A stretch of 64,000 bases of DNA from Ixodes scapularis (taxonomy: Eukaryota > Arthropoda > Arachnida > Ixodida > Ixodidae): contig NW_024609938.1 of the NCBI RefSeq assembly GCF_016920785.2, forward strand, positions 186,000-249,999, read 5' to 3'. Below are positions 42,389-53,660 of this stretch, piece by piece. The position numbers were made by a program, and so were the translations under genes. The notes below the pieces were generated by a model that was given only the letters and a program-made list of their open reading frames with translations, did not search any database and was not told the origin of the DNA. Within the stretch, counting starts at the first letter, position 1; every line of letters starts with the position of its first letter.

Positions 42389-42673
42389 TCAGGGGTAGTG
42401 TAAGCCTGTGTACGTAGCTGAGGGAAGTTCCTCGCTGATTCTAGCCTCCAAACAGCACGGGAGCCTGACGCGGCGGAACCCGCCCAGGCTTCCCAATATC
42501 CACCAAACGAACTCCTTGTAGGCTGTGTACTTGTATTTTCTGGGAATAGTAAGGAGAGCATAGTCAAGTTCGCAGAAAAGCCTCACACACGAGAAATGTG
42601 TGTAACGGCGTCGCATTGTAATATCTAGCTGTAGTATTTGTAGCTGGTGTGTTAGCAATGAACTGTCGACCAT
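42389..42673 (-). CDS. P2X7 ballast-type domain ORF, convergent to transposase
   Basis: A 94-codon minus-strand frame contains CELDYALLTIPRKYKYTAYK, then EFVWWILGSLGGFRRVRLP, then SEELPSATYTGL. This spacing (YRxxAYR, FxxWxxGxLGxxxR, PxC, IRxxFP, YTGF) matches the C-terminal part of the P2X7 ballast domain, also found in non-receptor proteins. The IRxxFP part is altered to ISEELP. It lies tail to tail with the transposase end, 236 bp away, which suggests a second gene of the same transposon. Upstream zinc-binding Cys residues were not found, so it is partial or degenerate. Confidence 0.55.
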   Translation of the reverse strand: MVDSSLLTHQLQILQLDITMRRRYTHFSCVRLFCELDYALLTIPRKYKYTAYKEFVWWILGSLGGFRRVRLPCCLEARISEELPSATYTGLHYP

Positions 42674-44989
42674 AATGTGTGATCAAATTTTCACTCCTTT
42701 ATACCTCTGCCCCAAGGCTTACGCGACCATGTCCCCCCTGCTTCATTCTTTTCTCTCTTTTTTACCATCCATAGGTTGAGTCTATAAGAATATCAGCTAC
42801 ACTCGTGACCTAGTTCCACATATATATTCGGTCATAGGTCAAGATGCGAAAGAAGCTCCGCCTCCAGCACATGCTTGTGGCCTTCAGCTGCGCATTGCCT
42901 TCGTGTGCACACATGTGTCTTCAAGGGGAGAAAGCTCACGCTGAAGGCAAAGCATCTACGGCTTCTTGCCTTGTGACCGACTAAAGTTCATACACTGTTT
43001 GAAGTAGTTTGCAGAAAATATGGCTGTCAGAAGGCAAAGAACAACAATACTTTGTTGAACAAGGCAGAAGTTGGGCGAGTTAGTTAGGCATCTTCAAAGG
43101 TGAAAATAGCGCAACAATAACAAGGGACAAAGTAATAATACCTTGTTATTTGAAATGTGTAAGTTTAAAAAAAATATTAACTGATGTTGAATGCTAACGT
43201 CCTCGAGACGCAGAACTTATTTTTACTACAGTTCTACCGCTGAAAATGCGTATAGTTGTTTTGTCACTCGTGGGTTTACGTGCTGGTATAGTAGCCAGAA
43301 GTTACCAGAAGGGAAACTATCCTTCGCAATGCACACCGTCTATGACTTACAGGCCATTTTAGAAAGTATTCTTTTAGAATTTTTGGAGTGTTCACTTTTA
43401 TCCACCGCAACAGAACTTCTCTTTCTTGTTTTGATCCCCAGCAGCTGGCTCCAAATATGTAGGCTCAAAAAATCGCAGCTTCTCATATGCTATGTCCAGC
43501 AACCGCAAATCCAAACACACAAGTGCAAAACGTTCGTGGTGTGCGATGCACTTCCCCACATGTTTTTGTGCAACATGTTGTATTTCACGGCAACATTGCC
43601 CTGATTCCTCTGGACAGTTACGACAGGTACACCTGAAAAAAAATATTTACCCCAGATTGTAATTCATTTCATTTCGAAAGTGAAGTCACCACTTTGTATA
43701 CTCCATCTTACAAGTTGTGTGCATGGCTATTAAAGGCTCAGGCACATGAGCATAGTTCTTCACTGTGATCAGTTTTCACAAGTGATCGTGCAAGGAAAGT
43801 GCAGGCTGAAGTCATACGCTCGCGTCGATTCCTTTCGCTGCGCTGCATACAATTTGTGAAATGGATTATATGCTTTTACCATCTTGTGTTCTGGCGATTA
43901 TTAGTTAGCAATATTATTAGTATGCTAGATCTACAGAAGGGTATGCCGATGAGTGTACAGAGAATGGAAACGGAGCTTCTTCGGGAATTCCCACTACTCA
44001 TCCTCTAACAATGAGACAAAAAAAAAAATTTAAAACTAAAGAAATATTGGCAGCTGCGAGAATCCCGATTAACTGATTAGTTTAACCCGAATTGTTTCTC
44101 CTGACTCTGCTGCCGAGCATGTCGCTCCCACGATGATAACGGAGGGTCGAATAATAATGGGTCAGGAACGTAGAGGACCCTTTGCCGCAAGCCTCCAAGG
44201 TCTGCCTCTAGCGGCACGCTCTCACCGTCTGACATAGGTGCTGAAATCAGCAACGTATGAATAAACAGGACTTCAAAATGTATACTACAAGCCCACTCTG
44301 CTGCCTAGACGATGACAATAACACATTAAATCTAAGAATATTTCCTATCCTAGAGCGATTTTGTAGGAAGTAAGTGGCTTCATTCAATCATTTATTGGTC
44401 CCCAAAAGTTGTGCTAGATTTATTACTGGTGATTATTGCTGTGTTTGAACCAGTAATTGTTCATACAGTGTTACGCAGTTTTATTTCTGTTATATTTGTG
44501 TGCGAATTGTGCGATATGATTTTATTGTTGCATATATATTTCTACGACAAAAAATGCTTATCGTGTCAATAAATAAATGGTGAAAACTTGTTGATTTTGT
44601 TGAACACTTGAAAAATGTGCTGTCTGCTACATATACGGAGGTGTGCGTTAATTTATCTTGATAACACTCACCGATGAGATGTTAATCACTGACTAACAAA
44701 ATATACGTGTAAATAGTACTTCCGTGTCCCGAGCACGAAAAGCCTTTACGCAATATAAAAGTGCTCCCCATTACTCTGGCCGCAAGTGCACAATTAAAAC
44801 GAAAAAGGGTTACGTACAACATTACACAAGCACAACGGCTTATAAGCCACGAATGAAGCTATTCGAGCACGGCATGAGCACGACGACGCGCCGATCGTTT
44901 CGACGTATTTGCCCTACTTTGCATATCGTGTCACACGATATATGCCATGTTGTAGACACAACAGGCCCTAGGACTCAGAATTTACACGT
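42674..44989. other. No recognisable feature
   Basis: About 2.3 kb. The upstream part of the ballast-domain ORF and a transposon end could lie here but were not identified. The plus-strand frame 43191-43604 is unrecognised. A short A-tract is near 44018. Confidence 0.45.
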
Positions 44990-45065
44990 TGCTGCATGTC
45001 CACCTTCCCGGGTGGACATGCAGCACGATGCCGAACCTGCCACAGTGGCAGGTTCGGCATCGTGC
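44990..45065. repeat. Two adjacent perfect hairpins
   Basis: First hairpin: TGCTGCATGTCCACC pairs with GGTGGACATGCAGCA (44990-45025, loop about 6 nt). Second: 21-bp arms with GCACGATGCCGAACCTGCC at 45023 pairing perfectly with the copy ending at 45065 around a 1-nt loop. They share three bases at the junction. Perfect pairing suggests recent origin. Confidence 0.85.
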
Positions 45066-45722
45066 ACTACATAAGTTTTGTAGACCACACGCGAAATTGC
45101 TCTTGCGTATCGTCATAATGCCGCTCGGAGCCAACATGTGGAGGGTTTTGCTATCATAGATGTGTAAATGGCACTATTACGTCGTCTCGCCTCAGCATGA
45201 ACTAACTCCGAAGGCTGTGCAGGCGCGAGGGGGTAGCCTTGACTCAAACGACCACTGACGCGTGATCTAAAGCATTTAGCTTGCACTTTTAGAAGCCACG
45301 GCCAGCAATGGTTATTTACCCATCTAAGGTATGCCAAGCCTCAAAACTATACTGTGAATTCAGTTTCCATTCAAGTAGATATATCTCCTTTATTTAATTC
45401 TGTGAAGAACAAAAAAAAAAAAGACTTGCCTGACTCTATTTCTTTCAACTAGGAAGTTTTGTTTTGGTGATTAAATGCTATTAAAATAATCAAACATTAT
45501 TTTCAGATATCATCTCTAATTGTATACCTCTGTCTTTGCAGTAGACACTTGCGAAAAAAATTCACTCGTTTAAATTCTGACGACCTCAGCTGATATTGAA
45601 CTCTCTCGGCATGTCTATTGGCTGACATGTTTACTTTCTTGGAGCCGCCAAGAGAGGGATTCGAGAAAAAAGGATAGCACTGTGTGCCCCATAAGGAACG
45701 AGCACATTATGTAGTGTGCTTA
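45066..45722. other. No recognisable feature
   Basis: No gene supported. The minus-strand frame 45113-45337 has no recognisable motif. Confidence 0.5.
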
Positions 45723-46110
45723 AAGGTGCACAAGCGAAATCCGAATTTTGTTTAAAAAGGCAGGGGGAGCGTTCAACTGGAAGCTACAAACCCCAAGACA
45801 TCTCTTCTATAATAATATGTCGAACAGATGGCCGTATTGTTGGCAGAATGAAAACGCAATTAAGCGAAGCTGACGTCACATTACCGGGTTTCTGGCCGTC
45901 TCCTCTGCCCGCAGGCAAGCTTCGGAGGAGCTCTGTGACGTGATGACGTCAGACGGCCTGCCAGCTTCGGTAAATCGCATCTTTCTTTTCCAAAAAAATA
46001 TAGCCATATTCAGTATATCGTTGTAAAAGTGATGCCTTGGAGTTTGTGGCTTCGCAATGAACGGTCCTATGGTCTTTTTGGGCAATCAGCATTTCGGTTC
46101 AGTGTCCCTT
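45723..46110. mobile_element. Tc1/mariner-like MITE (TA target)
   Basis: Ends are imperfect inverted repeats of about 40 bp: left AAGGTGCACAAGCGAAAT, right (reverse complement) AAGGGACACTGAACCGAAAT. They are flanked by TA on both sides (45721-45722, 46111-46112). The interior carries a self-complementary GACGTCA segment. No coding potential. The TA duplication is weak evidence on its own. Confidence 0.5.
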
Positions 46111-46112
46111 TA

Positions 46113-46792
46113 CAGGTCCTCTCGTACAATTTTTGACTTTGCGGCGAGGCTTACTTCTCACAACATCGTAACAGAGCGAAACCATTTTTTCCCGTAATAT
46201 TCACGTTGTTTTGGAAGTTGTGAGCGAAATAAAATGCCAAATTCAGGAAAGAAATGATTCTTCCTTACATAATATGGGTCTCGTGTGGTCCACAGTTTTC
46301 AAACTCTATTTGTTTACTTTCTCGCTCTCAAGCCTGCATAAAAACAACTTTGATAAAAAATTAAGATGATTGTGAATTCACAATCATACGTCTTATTTTG
46401 AGCTCAGTGGGAAATGTTTAATGGCTGTGGCCAATTGGGGAGCCAGGTAAGTTATGTCATCAGCTGCGCGCTTTTACCATCACGCAGCGCCTTGTCGAAT
46501 TAAAATATAGTCTTTGTTCCCTGAGTCTCCTGAACCAATAAAAAGGCGGGGAGCGCAAAAAAAGCAGATGCTTAAATTTCGTTAAATAGAGCATAATTAG
46601 GTTCCTTGTTCCTTTTCTTTTTTTTTTTTTGGGGGGGGGGGGGGAGGGCATTTCTGGAATGGATCCGGAATGTCTCATAATTTTCATATCTTTAACTGGT
46701 TTCCACCTCTCAGCTAGGTGAACTTTCAGAAGAAAATTGGGATTAAGCCGTGTATCATAAAACCTTTGCGCGTTTTGAAAATTAGGAAATAT
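46113..46792. other. Non-coding stretch with a palindrome and homopolymers
   Basis: A 22-bp perfect palindrome ATGATTGTGAATTCACAATC is at 46366-46387. T and G homopolymer runs are at 46618-46643. No gene supported. Confidence 0.5.
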
Positions 46793-46830
46793 TGCCGCGC
46801 GCTCAGCTGGCCTAGTTGGCAGCGCTCTCA

Positions 46831-46885
46831 TGGCCTAAAGGTTATCGTGCTTGCCTCCCACGCGAACAGCCGAGGTTTGATGCCC
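46831..46885 (+). promoter_or_regulatory. tRNA-like module in the solo LTR
   Basis: TGGCCTAAAGGTTATCGTGC (A-box position) is followed by GCCTCCCACGCGAACAGCC and GAGGTTTGATGCCC (B-box position). Layout is as in the LTR at 16937-17342, with a better-kept B-box. Confidence 0.55.
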
Positions 46886-47360
46886 GGCCGCGTATGCCTT
46901 TTTGTTGATTCTGTAATTTCACAATCTAGTAAATTGGAAAAGCCTGTTGCTTACTCGAGGTTAAAATGTTCTACGCGCCAAGCTTTGTACTTTGATTGTT
47001 TGAGAAGCCCACGCGTCAACATCAGGGGCGCCGCGTGTCGAGCCTGAGTTAAGGTGCGTTTATACTCCAACGTCGGGGAACCTGACGTTCGCCGGCGCAA
47101 AACGATGTTCGTCGTCCACTTCGCCACGCTGCGTCACGCTGCGGAAGGAATTGTCAACAGTGTCTATAGTCCGGCCAACGAGGTAGAGGGGCTTAGAGTG
47201 GTAAACCGGAAGTTCGGAAGTGGCACCCCCCCGGTTGCCGCCATATTTTACGCAAATGTGACCACTCGTCATGTGACCTCCCAAGAGCCGTGACGTCACA
47301 GGTAAGATGGCAGCGCCCAGAGCTGGCGGATGCGAGTTTGTTCGGTGAGCGGTAGCCGTG

Positions 47361-49648
47361 ATCTGCAGCTGCTTTCCGACGACTTCGGGCTTCTTCGTGC
47401 TCGCTGACGCAGGTATAATGTGAAAATATGAAGGAATGAGACTTTATACCGTTTTTTGCGCAAGATCGCTCTGGATCATCTGGATATTAACGCCTGTGAG
47501 ACAGCATCGCCGTACCGGTGCTCGGATTCCGGGATGTGTCCGAGGACCGATAGAACTTTGAGTGCTTTTAACATGAAATTTTCACATTCTCTTAGCTTTG
47601 TTTGAACGTTGAAAAATCTGAGAATCTACGCGAAATGTATACGTCGCGTTAGGGCCTAAGGGAAGTTGTTTCAGCCCTCCGTCACCGAACAACCATAGCA
47701 ACTTTTAGCGAGGAAGCTCCTGCGATTCTTTTGTGCTAATCCACGATTCTACATTTTTTTTTTGTGTGTGTGAGTGCGAAGTGCACCCTTATTTTCAGCT
47801 ACGAGGATGGCGTTTTACTGAGTATGGGGAAGAATAAATCGTTGCAGGCACCTGCTTCAAAGCTATTCGACTTGCTATACGAACAACTGTTTTGGTGCAT
47901 GCATAGATTAACTGCGCATTTTTTCTGTTTTGTAGGATTTATTGCAGCTATACTCTTTTCCATCAAGAGTGCATTGTATTAGTAGGTCAATTATTTAATT
48001 GTTCTAATTACCTGGGTAAGATTATTCATATTTGTGTTCATCCCTTGCCTGGAGAGCAGTCTTGTTGAAAAATGTTGACTACCATTCCTTTCGGTCTTTT
48101 CAATAGACTCTTTTTAAAAGTGTGGGCTGTCTATACTTCGCATCACCGTAACTTGGAAAAGGCCAACCGCCACAGCCCCCTCGAGCCAATCAGAGAGACG
48201 GAGCGAAGGTGTGTGACAAATCTGTGCAGACAAGCACTCTGGTAATATGTTGTCATGTGCCTCTCTCCAATGTGCGTATTGACTCACCGAGACCGTAGCC
48301 TTTGCCGTCTGCCAAATTCTGATGAAACAAATTACAGTAGCTACTACTGTAATTACCCCAAGCTTTCAGACTTTGGGCATTTGTTCGACAAGAATGTTAT
48401 GTCCGCCATCCCTGTGAATTCGGCTCAGCACGTATTGGACTCGAATGCTGCATTAGTGTTCGACGTGAACTGGGGCCCATTCGTCTGCTTTACGCCGAAA
48501 AAAATGGTGACAGTTGTGTTGCTTGATAAGGTTCTGCCAAGGGTCTATTGTGTCATACATATAGGAAGTGTCATGGTATATAACAATGCATCAACACATA
48601 CTATTAAACTATATGCTCAAAGGTGTGTTTGTTTTTCCATTTAACAAGTTACAGCAGTGTGCTTTAATGCTATTATCATGTGTGTAGTTTTAAGTATCCT
48701 CTCTGCAATGCCTACGAAGGCCCCTGGAAGGAATAAATTAATAAATAACATTTTCACATCACTGGAGTTGGTTTTCAAATGCACCCCATGTTCAGGAAAG
48801 GTTGAACGAGTGCAGCCCCTTGCAAGAAGTCTGCCAGTCTGGTATGACCCCTTAATTAATATTGAAGGGTCAGAGATGCGAGTGTCCTCGTAAGGTCCAG
48901 AGCGTGCAGTGGACACAATTCTCGGTGTGTAGACTCTCAAGGCATGAAGGCAAGCGGAAATATGTTTATCTGGTTAGTGTATCAAATATGTTTATTTCCA
49001 CTTGATTACATAATTATTGATTCTTAGGAAATGGTTCCATAACGAGTTCTTTCTGCGACAGTCTCGTGTCAGGCGTAGTACCTGTGGACCTTGTTGTCGG
49101 ATGACGCTCCTGGCACGTCGGTGTTCAGTGTGGTCGAGTGGCAACTTTGACCGACTGATGCTGTCTTGTAATAATACGTCATGTGCGGCCACTGACGTCT
49201 GATGCACTGAAGCTGCAGGGCTGTCTTCTAATCCAAAAATTTTCCTGGTAGTTTTCGGCATCAATGCAGCAAGCTCGGGCATGTATTGCTTACGTGGCTG
49301 TGCCTTTTGCTGTACCGTTGACTTGATAGCTGGCAACAATTTTTGTTTGCTATCCAAGTATGGTGATGCTTGCAGTTCACTTTTGAGAGCAACCAACCAT
49401 TCTATTCCTTCAAGTCACTCGGGGCATTCTCCCTCAAAGTTGGAAATTGTGTGCTTCGTGGAGTGGACACAGAAAATTGATGTCAGCAAATTTTTAGGTA
49501 TTGTCCTTGGACGACAACCAACGCCAAATCCACTGTCACTGCATCGCTGCTCACCTTCTTTGTCGTGCTTACCTCTTGTAGAGGTGATGGACATGAGGAG
49601 CTTCGGGGTAATCAGGGATTCAGAATCTTCGATTCAGCACCTTCGGCA
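47361..49648. other. Interior of the 8-bp-duplication element, unknown ORFs
   Basis: Frames at 48255-48644 (plus, with ALVFDVNWGPFVCFTPKKM), 48641-48940 (minus) and 48992-49396 (minus, with SELQASPYLDSKQKLLPAIK) are unrecognised. The transposase, if any, could be here in split exons. Nothing decisive was seen. Confidence 0.35.
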
Positions 49649-51065
49649 TCAGGGACAAAGGTCGCCGAATTTAATCCTTAATCTCCCGTGGTCGCTCCTC
49701 GAGACGTAATCGAGGGTCGTTTGGCACAAACCATCGCAGACCAATTTATTGGTACGGGCTGCTTTGGTAGACATGGTCGGCTTCATGCAGTGGTAGCAAA
49801 GTGGTTTTGGTCGCACATTCGCATCACCTACGTTTTCTTCGGTGTATTTTGTTGAGCACAAACCTACACACGATGTCGGGAATGCTTCGGCGTTAGAGTG
49901 TCTCATTGAATTGGCATTGAATACTAAGACGCAGCCGGTGGCGGTCGTCGTGCCATTGTGGCGTAAGTTACCCTTGGTTTGTCAGATGCCGCTTCGCTCG
50001 CAGAAGTCTCGGTTGAAATACCTGTCAAACTTGTTTCGAAACAATCTCGGCAATCAAAATAAAAGCCAGACAACTGATGGCAGGAAGTAGCTTCCTGATC
50101 TCGTCCCAGAAAACGTCGTGGATGATGTTGTGGATGCCTGGGAGGCTGGCGTCGAAGTAGTAGCTGGACAACTCGAGTGTCGAGATGCCGGGAAGTTGTT
50201 CATAGTGGCAGGCTCGGGCATGCAGTGCACATTCCATGTTGGAAGCCTCGGTGATATGAACACTTCGACTGTTGTTCGGGGTTGCGGACAAGGCTGCCGA
50301 AGGTGTTGTCCCTCACGTGAGGGGCATGGGATTCTTAGGTTCTTGTCTTCTGTAGCATCAAGGTCGGCGTGGGCGTGGGCGTGGGGCTCGGTCAAGCGCA
50401 AAACATCCTCCACGAGTGCAATGGCGCTCTCGTTGGGGCAGTGTCATGGACAGAATCAAGAATGCGGCTCTCTCTCGTTGATGTTGGCTGACAAATGCGC
50501 GCTTCAGCTCGATCTTGCAAACTTCCCATGACGTTAAGGAGGATCCATGGTTCTCAGACCATGCGCCGGCAGTTTCTTCCACGAGAAGTATAGGTTCTGC
50601 AGGAGCTGGTTGTCTCTCCACCCAATGTGGCGGGCGACACTGTCATATTGTTCAATCCAGTCCTTGACGTCTTCATACAGCTTGCGTGAAAAAGCGTCAG
50701 AGTGTGATTTGCGACGGACATGCAAACAATGGTTGGAGGGGACACGGTTTGCTGCTACAGGTTTGTCATTGTTGGCTTAGTCAGCTTCGGATTTTCTGAC
50801 AGGAGACCGAATTCCGGTGGTTTTTCCTGGTAGCAGCAACTGGCTCGGATTTCAAGTGCTTCGTGGTGTATTTCCGAGGTTATTTTTGTGGTATTCGGTC
50901 GTCTTGCGGTTGTTCTGCCAGGCTCGGGTCAGGACTTTGCTTACGGCTCGACGGGGGTGTAAGACGCAGGATAGTCCGCCAGCCAAGTCCCATTATTGAG
51001 TAACTCGGCTGAAAAGCCGCCGGGTTCACACAGAGTGAAGGGCTATGGGTGCCCAGCACCTCCAC
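49649..51065 (-). pseudogene. Gypsy gag remnant (family C) inside the element
   Basis: Minus-strand pieces in order: a leader with a GGTGGAGGTGCTGGG motif near 51060, a helical gag segment (YEDVKDWIEQYDSVARHIGW at 50534-50725, continuing NHGSSLTSWEVCKIELKRAF at 50358-50621), VEDVLRLTEPHAHA near 50400, an IRKLLPA-type helix near 50090, and a knuckle-like PLCYHCMKP near 49800. Frameshifts separate the pieces. A matching 3-prime LTR was not found. Related to, but distinct from, element A. Confidence 0.65.
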
Positions 51066-51870
51066 CAGAACATACGATTACAGCTGAGCATGACCTGCAG
51101 TGTCCCAGAATAGTGAATATTGATAGAAGATAGGACTGGAACAAGGATCCGTGACAGTATAACAAAACTCGCAGAAGAAAATTTATCCTGACCACTGAAG
51201 AAGCTGCATTGCTTCAGTGGCATTCTGTCCGAATAAATCCTCTCCTTCGGGGTTTGGCGACTGCCGTGGACGAACTGAACTGAAATGGATGTGGGACCAC
51301 TTTTCTGGTAATGAGCCACTGCAGACTGTTGCCACAAAGCGGCGTGAGCTGGGTACGTAACACGCTCGATGAATGTCCGGACAGCTTGCAATTCGCGTAG
51401 CGAGTGTGGATGAAACGTTTGTGTTGACGAAACGTGCGACAGACCAGCGGGATCAATACCAACTGCAACACCTGTGCTCCGTGAAAGTGCACGTCTACGC
51501 CGGAACAATTTCGGAAGCAGCACAGCATCACCTGAACCATGGCACAGGAACTACCAGCTTGAAGGCAGCTCTTCGGTGCGCCGCACACCTGTGCTCCGTG
51601 AAAGTGCACTTCTACGGCGGAACAATTTGTAAGCAGCACAGCATCATTCAGCACGGCACGGGAACTACCAGCTTCAAGGCAGCCTTCCGGTGCGCCGCAC
51701 AACCGAAGTAAGCTCTCGGTCATTTGATCGAAGCTGCACCACGATTGCACACCGCCAAGCACTACTCACGCAATTTCCGTCGCTAAACTGTGTATCCAAA
51801 TATATTGCACACGCTTCACTGCAAACCTCGAAGATTCCGATGGTCAACGAGAGCACAGAAACGTCGCCTT
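51066..51870 (-). repeat. Putative LTR of Gypsy C with 117-bp tandem duplication
   Basis: Lies directly upstream of the gag remnant in sense orientation. A 117-bp unit starting ACACCTGTGCTCCGTGAAAG is present twice (51468-51584, 51585-51701) with about 85% identity. Its LTR identity is inferred from position only. Outer boundary unknown. Confidence 0.4.
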
Positions 51871-52110
51871 AAATTTTATACTAGCGGTATCCGAATCAAT
51901 CCGAGGTCCGAGCAACGTAGGTCAGATTGTCTCTTCCGTGGCAATATCCCGGTCGGTCACCAGCGAAATGCACACCGTTCCTCCGTATTTTCACGTTATA
52001 CCTACGTCAAACACCACGCTGAACTCTGAACTCGCTTTCGACCGGCCTCATGTGACGGCTTCCGCGTCTGAAATCAACTCGCCGAGACGAACGACAACCA
52101 ACAAAGTATC
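51871..52110. other. No recognisable feature
   Basis: Sequence between the putative LTR and the right inverted repeat. Nothing supported. Confidence 0.4.
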
Positions 52111-52462
52111 CGACAAGCTCCGGCCCAGCTGGGGCCAGCCGCTGCATGGGCGCTGCCATCTTTCCTGTGACGTCACGTATTTGGTTTGGTCATGTGACGT
52201 GTGGTCAAATTTGCGTACAATGGCAGCCGCCTTATGGGGGTCACTTTCGAGTGCAGACCGGAACCCCGGTTTATCGCTCTAAGCCCCTCTACCTCGTTGA
52301 GTCCGGCGCACTCTAGCGAGCCTCGACGCGCTCGTCCTTGCTACGCATACGCGTCGTCATGGCAACCAGGGCAATCGCGTTACCATTTCCGGTTCCTCGG
52401 TTTGTCGCCGTTCGAAGCGAGCCCGCGAGTGCTTGTTCCTCTTGTTTAGATCTGCTGTCAAC

Positions 52463-52650
52463 ATGAACGTAGACGCTCAAACAAAGAAAAAACCAGCAGC
52501 CGTGCTCCTGTGGCGTCGAATACAGCGCCGGAGGAGGCGTACGATGTATGTGCGCGACGTCTCCGACAAGCGGGGTCGGGAGAGGGATCACAGAGCAGGA
52601 AGCCCAAATGCTGAAAGCATGTGTATGTTCGTGTATATGTTTTTGTAGGG
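52463..52650 (+). pseudogene. Arg-rich transposase-like N-terminus
   Basis: From the ATG at 52463: MNVDAQTKKKPAAVLLWRRI, then QRRRRRTMYVRDVSDKRGR and a stop shortly after. HARBI1-like transposases often start with a run of Leu/Arg leading to a VRP-type motif. The copy lacks the catalytic domain. Tentative, but it agrees with the surrounding Harbinger-type ends. Confidence 0.35.
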
Positions 52651-53249
52651 TTCGGTGTGTGTGTGCAGCAAATACTCTTCCAGAACACTAGCGGCGGCGT
52701 TCCTTTTCGTCACCGGTGCCGCCACCACCGTACCATCGCTTCCCCCCCTCAACACGCACACATACGCGCCTACACAATACCCACCCTCGCCGTCGTAAAC
52801 CATCTGTGCTAACGAGTGCGTGCATCCACAATATGGGTGAAGGGATTCCCCCGAGGGGTGCTTTTTCTAAACTATTTCTCGCAAACCACCGCAAAAGACG
52901 GGGACTTTTTTCTTTTTCAATCGTACGCATTGGGAGTGGGCAATTTAAAACTCTGTCCGACTTTTGTCCAAACCCGTCGCAACGTTTCCATTCTTTTTCA
53001 ACTTTGTCACATGGTGTTGTTTACTGCTACTTGTCATTTTTGTTTTCCGTCCTTTCCGCGCGGGTTTGGTCGTCCGACTAAAAATAGCAGCTAATATTAT
53101 AAAGGATGCTTACAGCATTGACTATCGGTTCCGTAATAAACGTATATTTAGCAGTGACAAGCGAGCTGCCGTGCCGCGCATTTTGTGGGCTATTCATACT
53201 GGGCCAAAATAGAGAGGGCCTCAGCGGGCCTGTGAATATGAGTGTCGGG

Positions 53250-53405
53250 CCGGGCCGGGCCAGGCCGGCTGTCGGAAATAGACAGCGCGCCGCGGACTGG
53301 TTCGCACCCAAGAGACAGCGGGCCGGGCTGAGACGGGCTTCTAAATATCGGCCCGTGCAGACCTCTCGTACTCACAACTTCACTCGCGTAAGCAAGGATA
53401 TAATT
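53250..53405. other. GC-rich tract with GGGCCGGGCC repeats
   Basis: Short GGGCC repeats and purine-rich sequence just downstream of the MADF ORF. Functional meaning unknown. Confidence 0.4.
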
Positions 53406-53660
53406 TTATTCATTTCGGCGAGTTCTACAGGCGGAGGAGACATGGACATGCAAAGTGTCAACTTGCCGCTCTTCATGGCGCAGATTGTGGCCACCGGACG
53501 CCCATCCGTTCCCCTTCCTGAGCTTGTCCCGGTAATCGATGCAGCCAACATCGTAAAGGCTATGGTGACTTCCGACTGCCTCAATGAGACGCTCGGCATC
53601 ACATGCTGGCAAGTCCATTTCGCTACCGCTCTGGCTCATCTGGCTACCGCCGTGCGCCAT
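53406..53660 (-). CDS. MADF-domain ORF of the Harbinger-like element
   Basis: The minus-strand frame contains CDAERLIEAVGSHHSLYD, then DYRDKLRKGNGWAS, followed by HNLRHEER. The pattern LI-x-AV-x-x-x-LYD, then YRD-x-x-K-x-x-x-W, is the MADF (Myb/SANT-like) DNA-binding domain. Harbinger elements typically encode such a second protein that binds the transposon ends and partners the transposase. About 85 codons. Start and exon limits are not certain, and the last part reads less like the family. It could be an exon of the element gene. Confidence 0.6.
   Translation of the reverse strand: MAHGGSQMSQSGSEMDLPACDAERLIEAVGSHHSLYDVGCIDYRDKLRKGNGWASGGHNLRHEERQVDTLHVHVSSACRTRRNE

Larger units (their letters stand above)
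47176..52299. mobile_element. Element with 8-bp duplication and long inverted repeats
   Basis: Perfect 8-bp duplication AGTCCGGC (47168-47175, 52300-52307) flanks termini CAACGAGGTAGAGGGGCTTA. Inverted similarity continues for about 190 bp at about 75-80% (shared GCTTAGAG, ACGCAAAT, GTGACGTCACAGG, AAGATGGCAGCGCCC). Eight-base duplications fit hAT or P superfamilies. The CA start fits P better than hAT, but no THAP, transposase or RNase-H-like motif was recognised, so the class is open. The interior holds gag remnants (49649-51065) and unrecognised ORFs. Confidence 0.75.

Noticed and set aside
49649..51065. Domesticated gag gene carried by a DNA transposon
   Set aside because: The gag pieces are in several frames with stops and sit next to a primer-site-like motif, so an ordinary broken Gypsy insertion is the simpler explanation.
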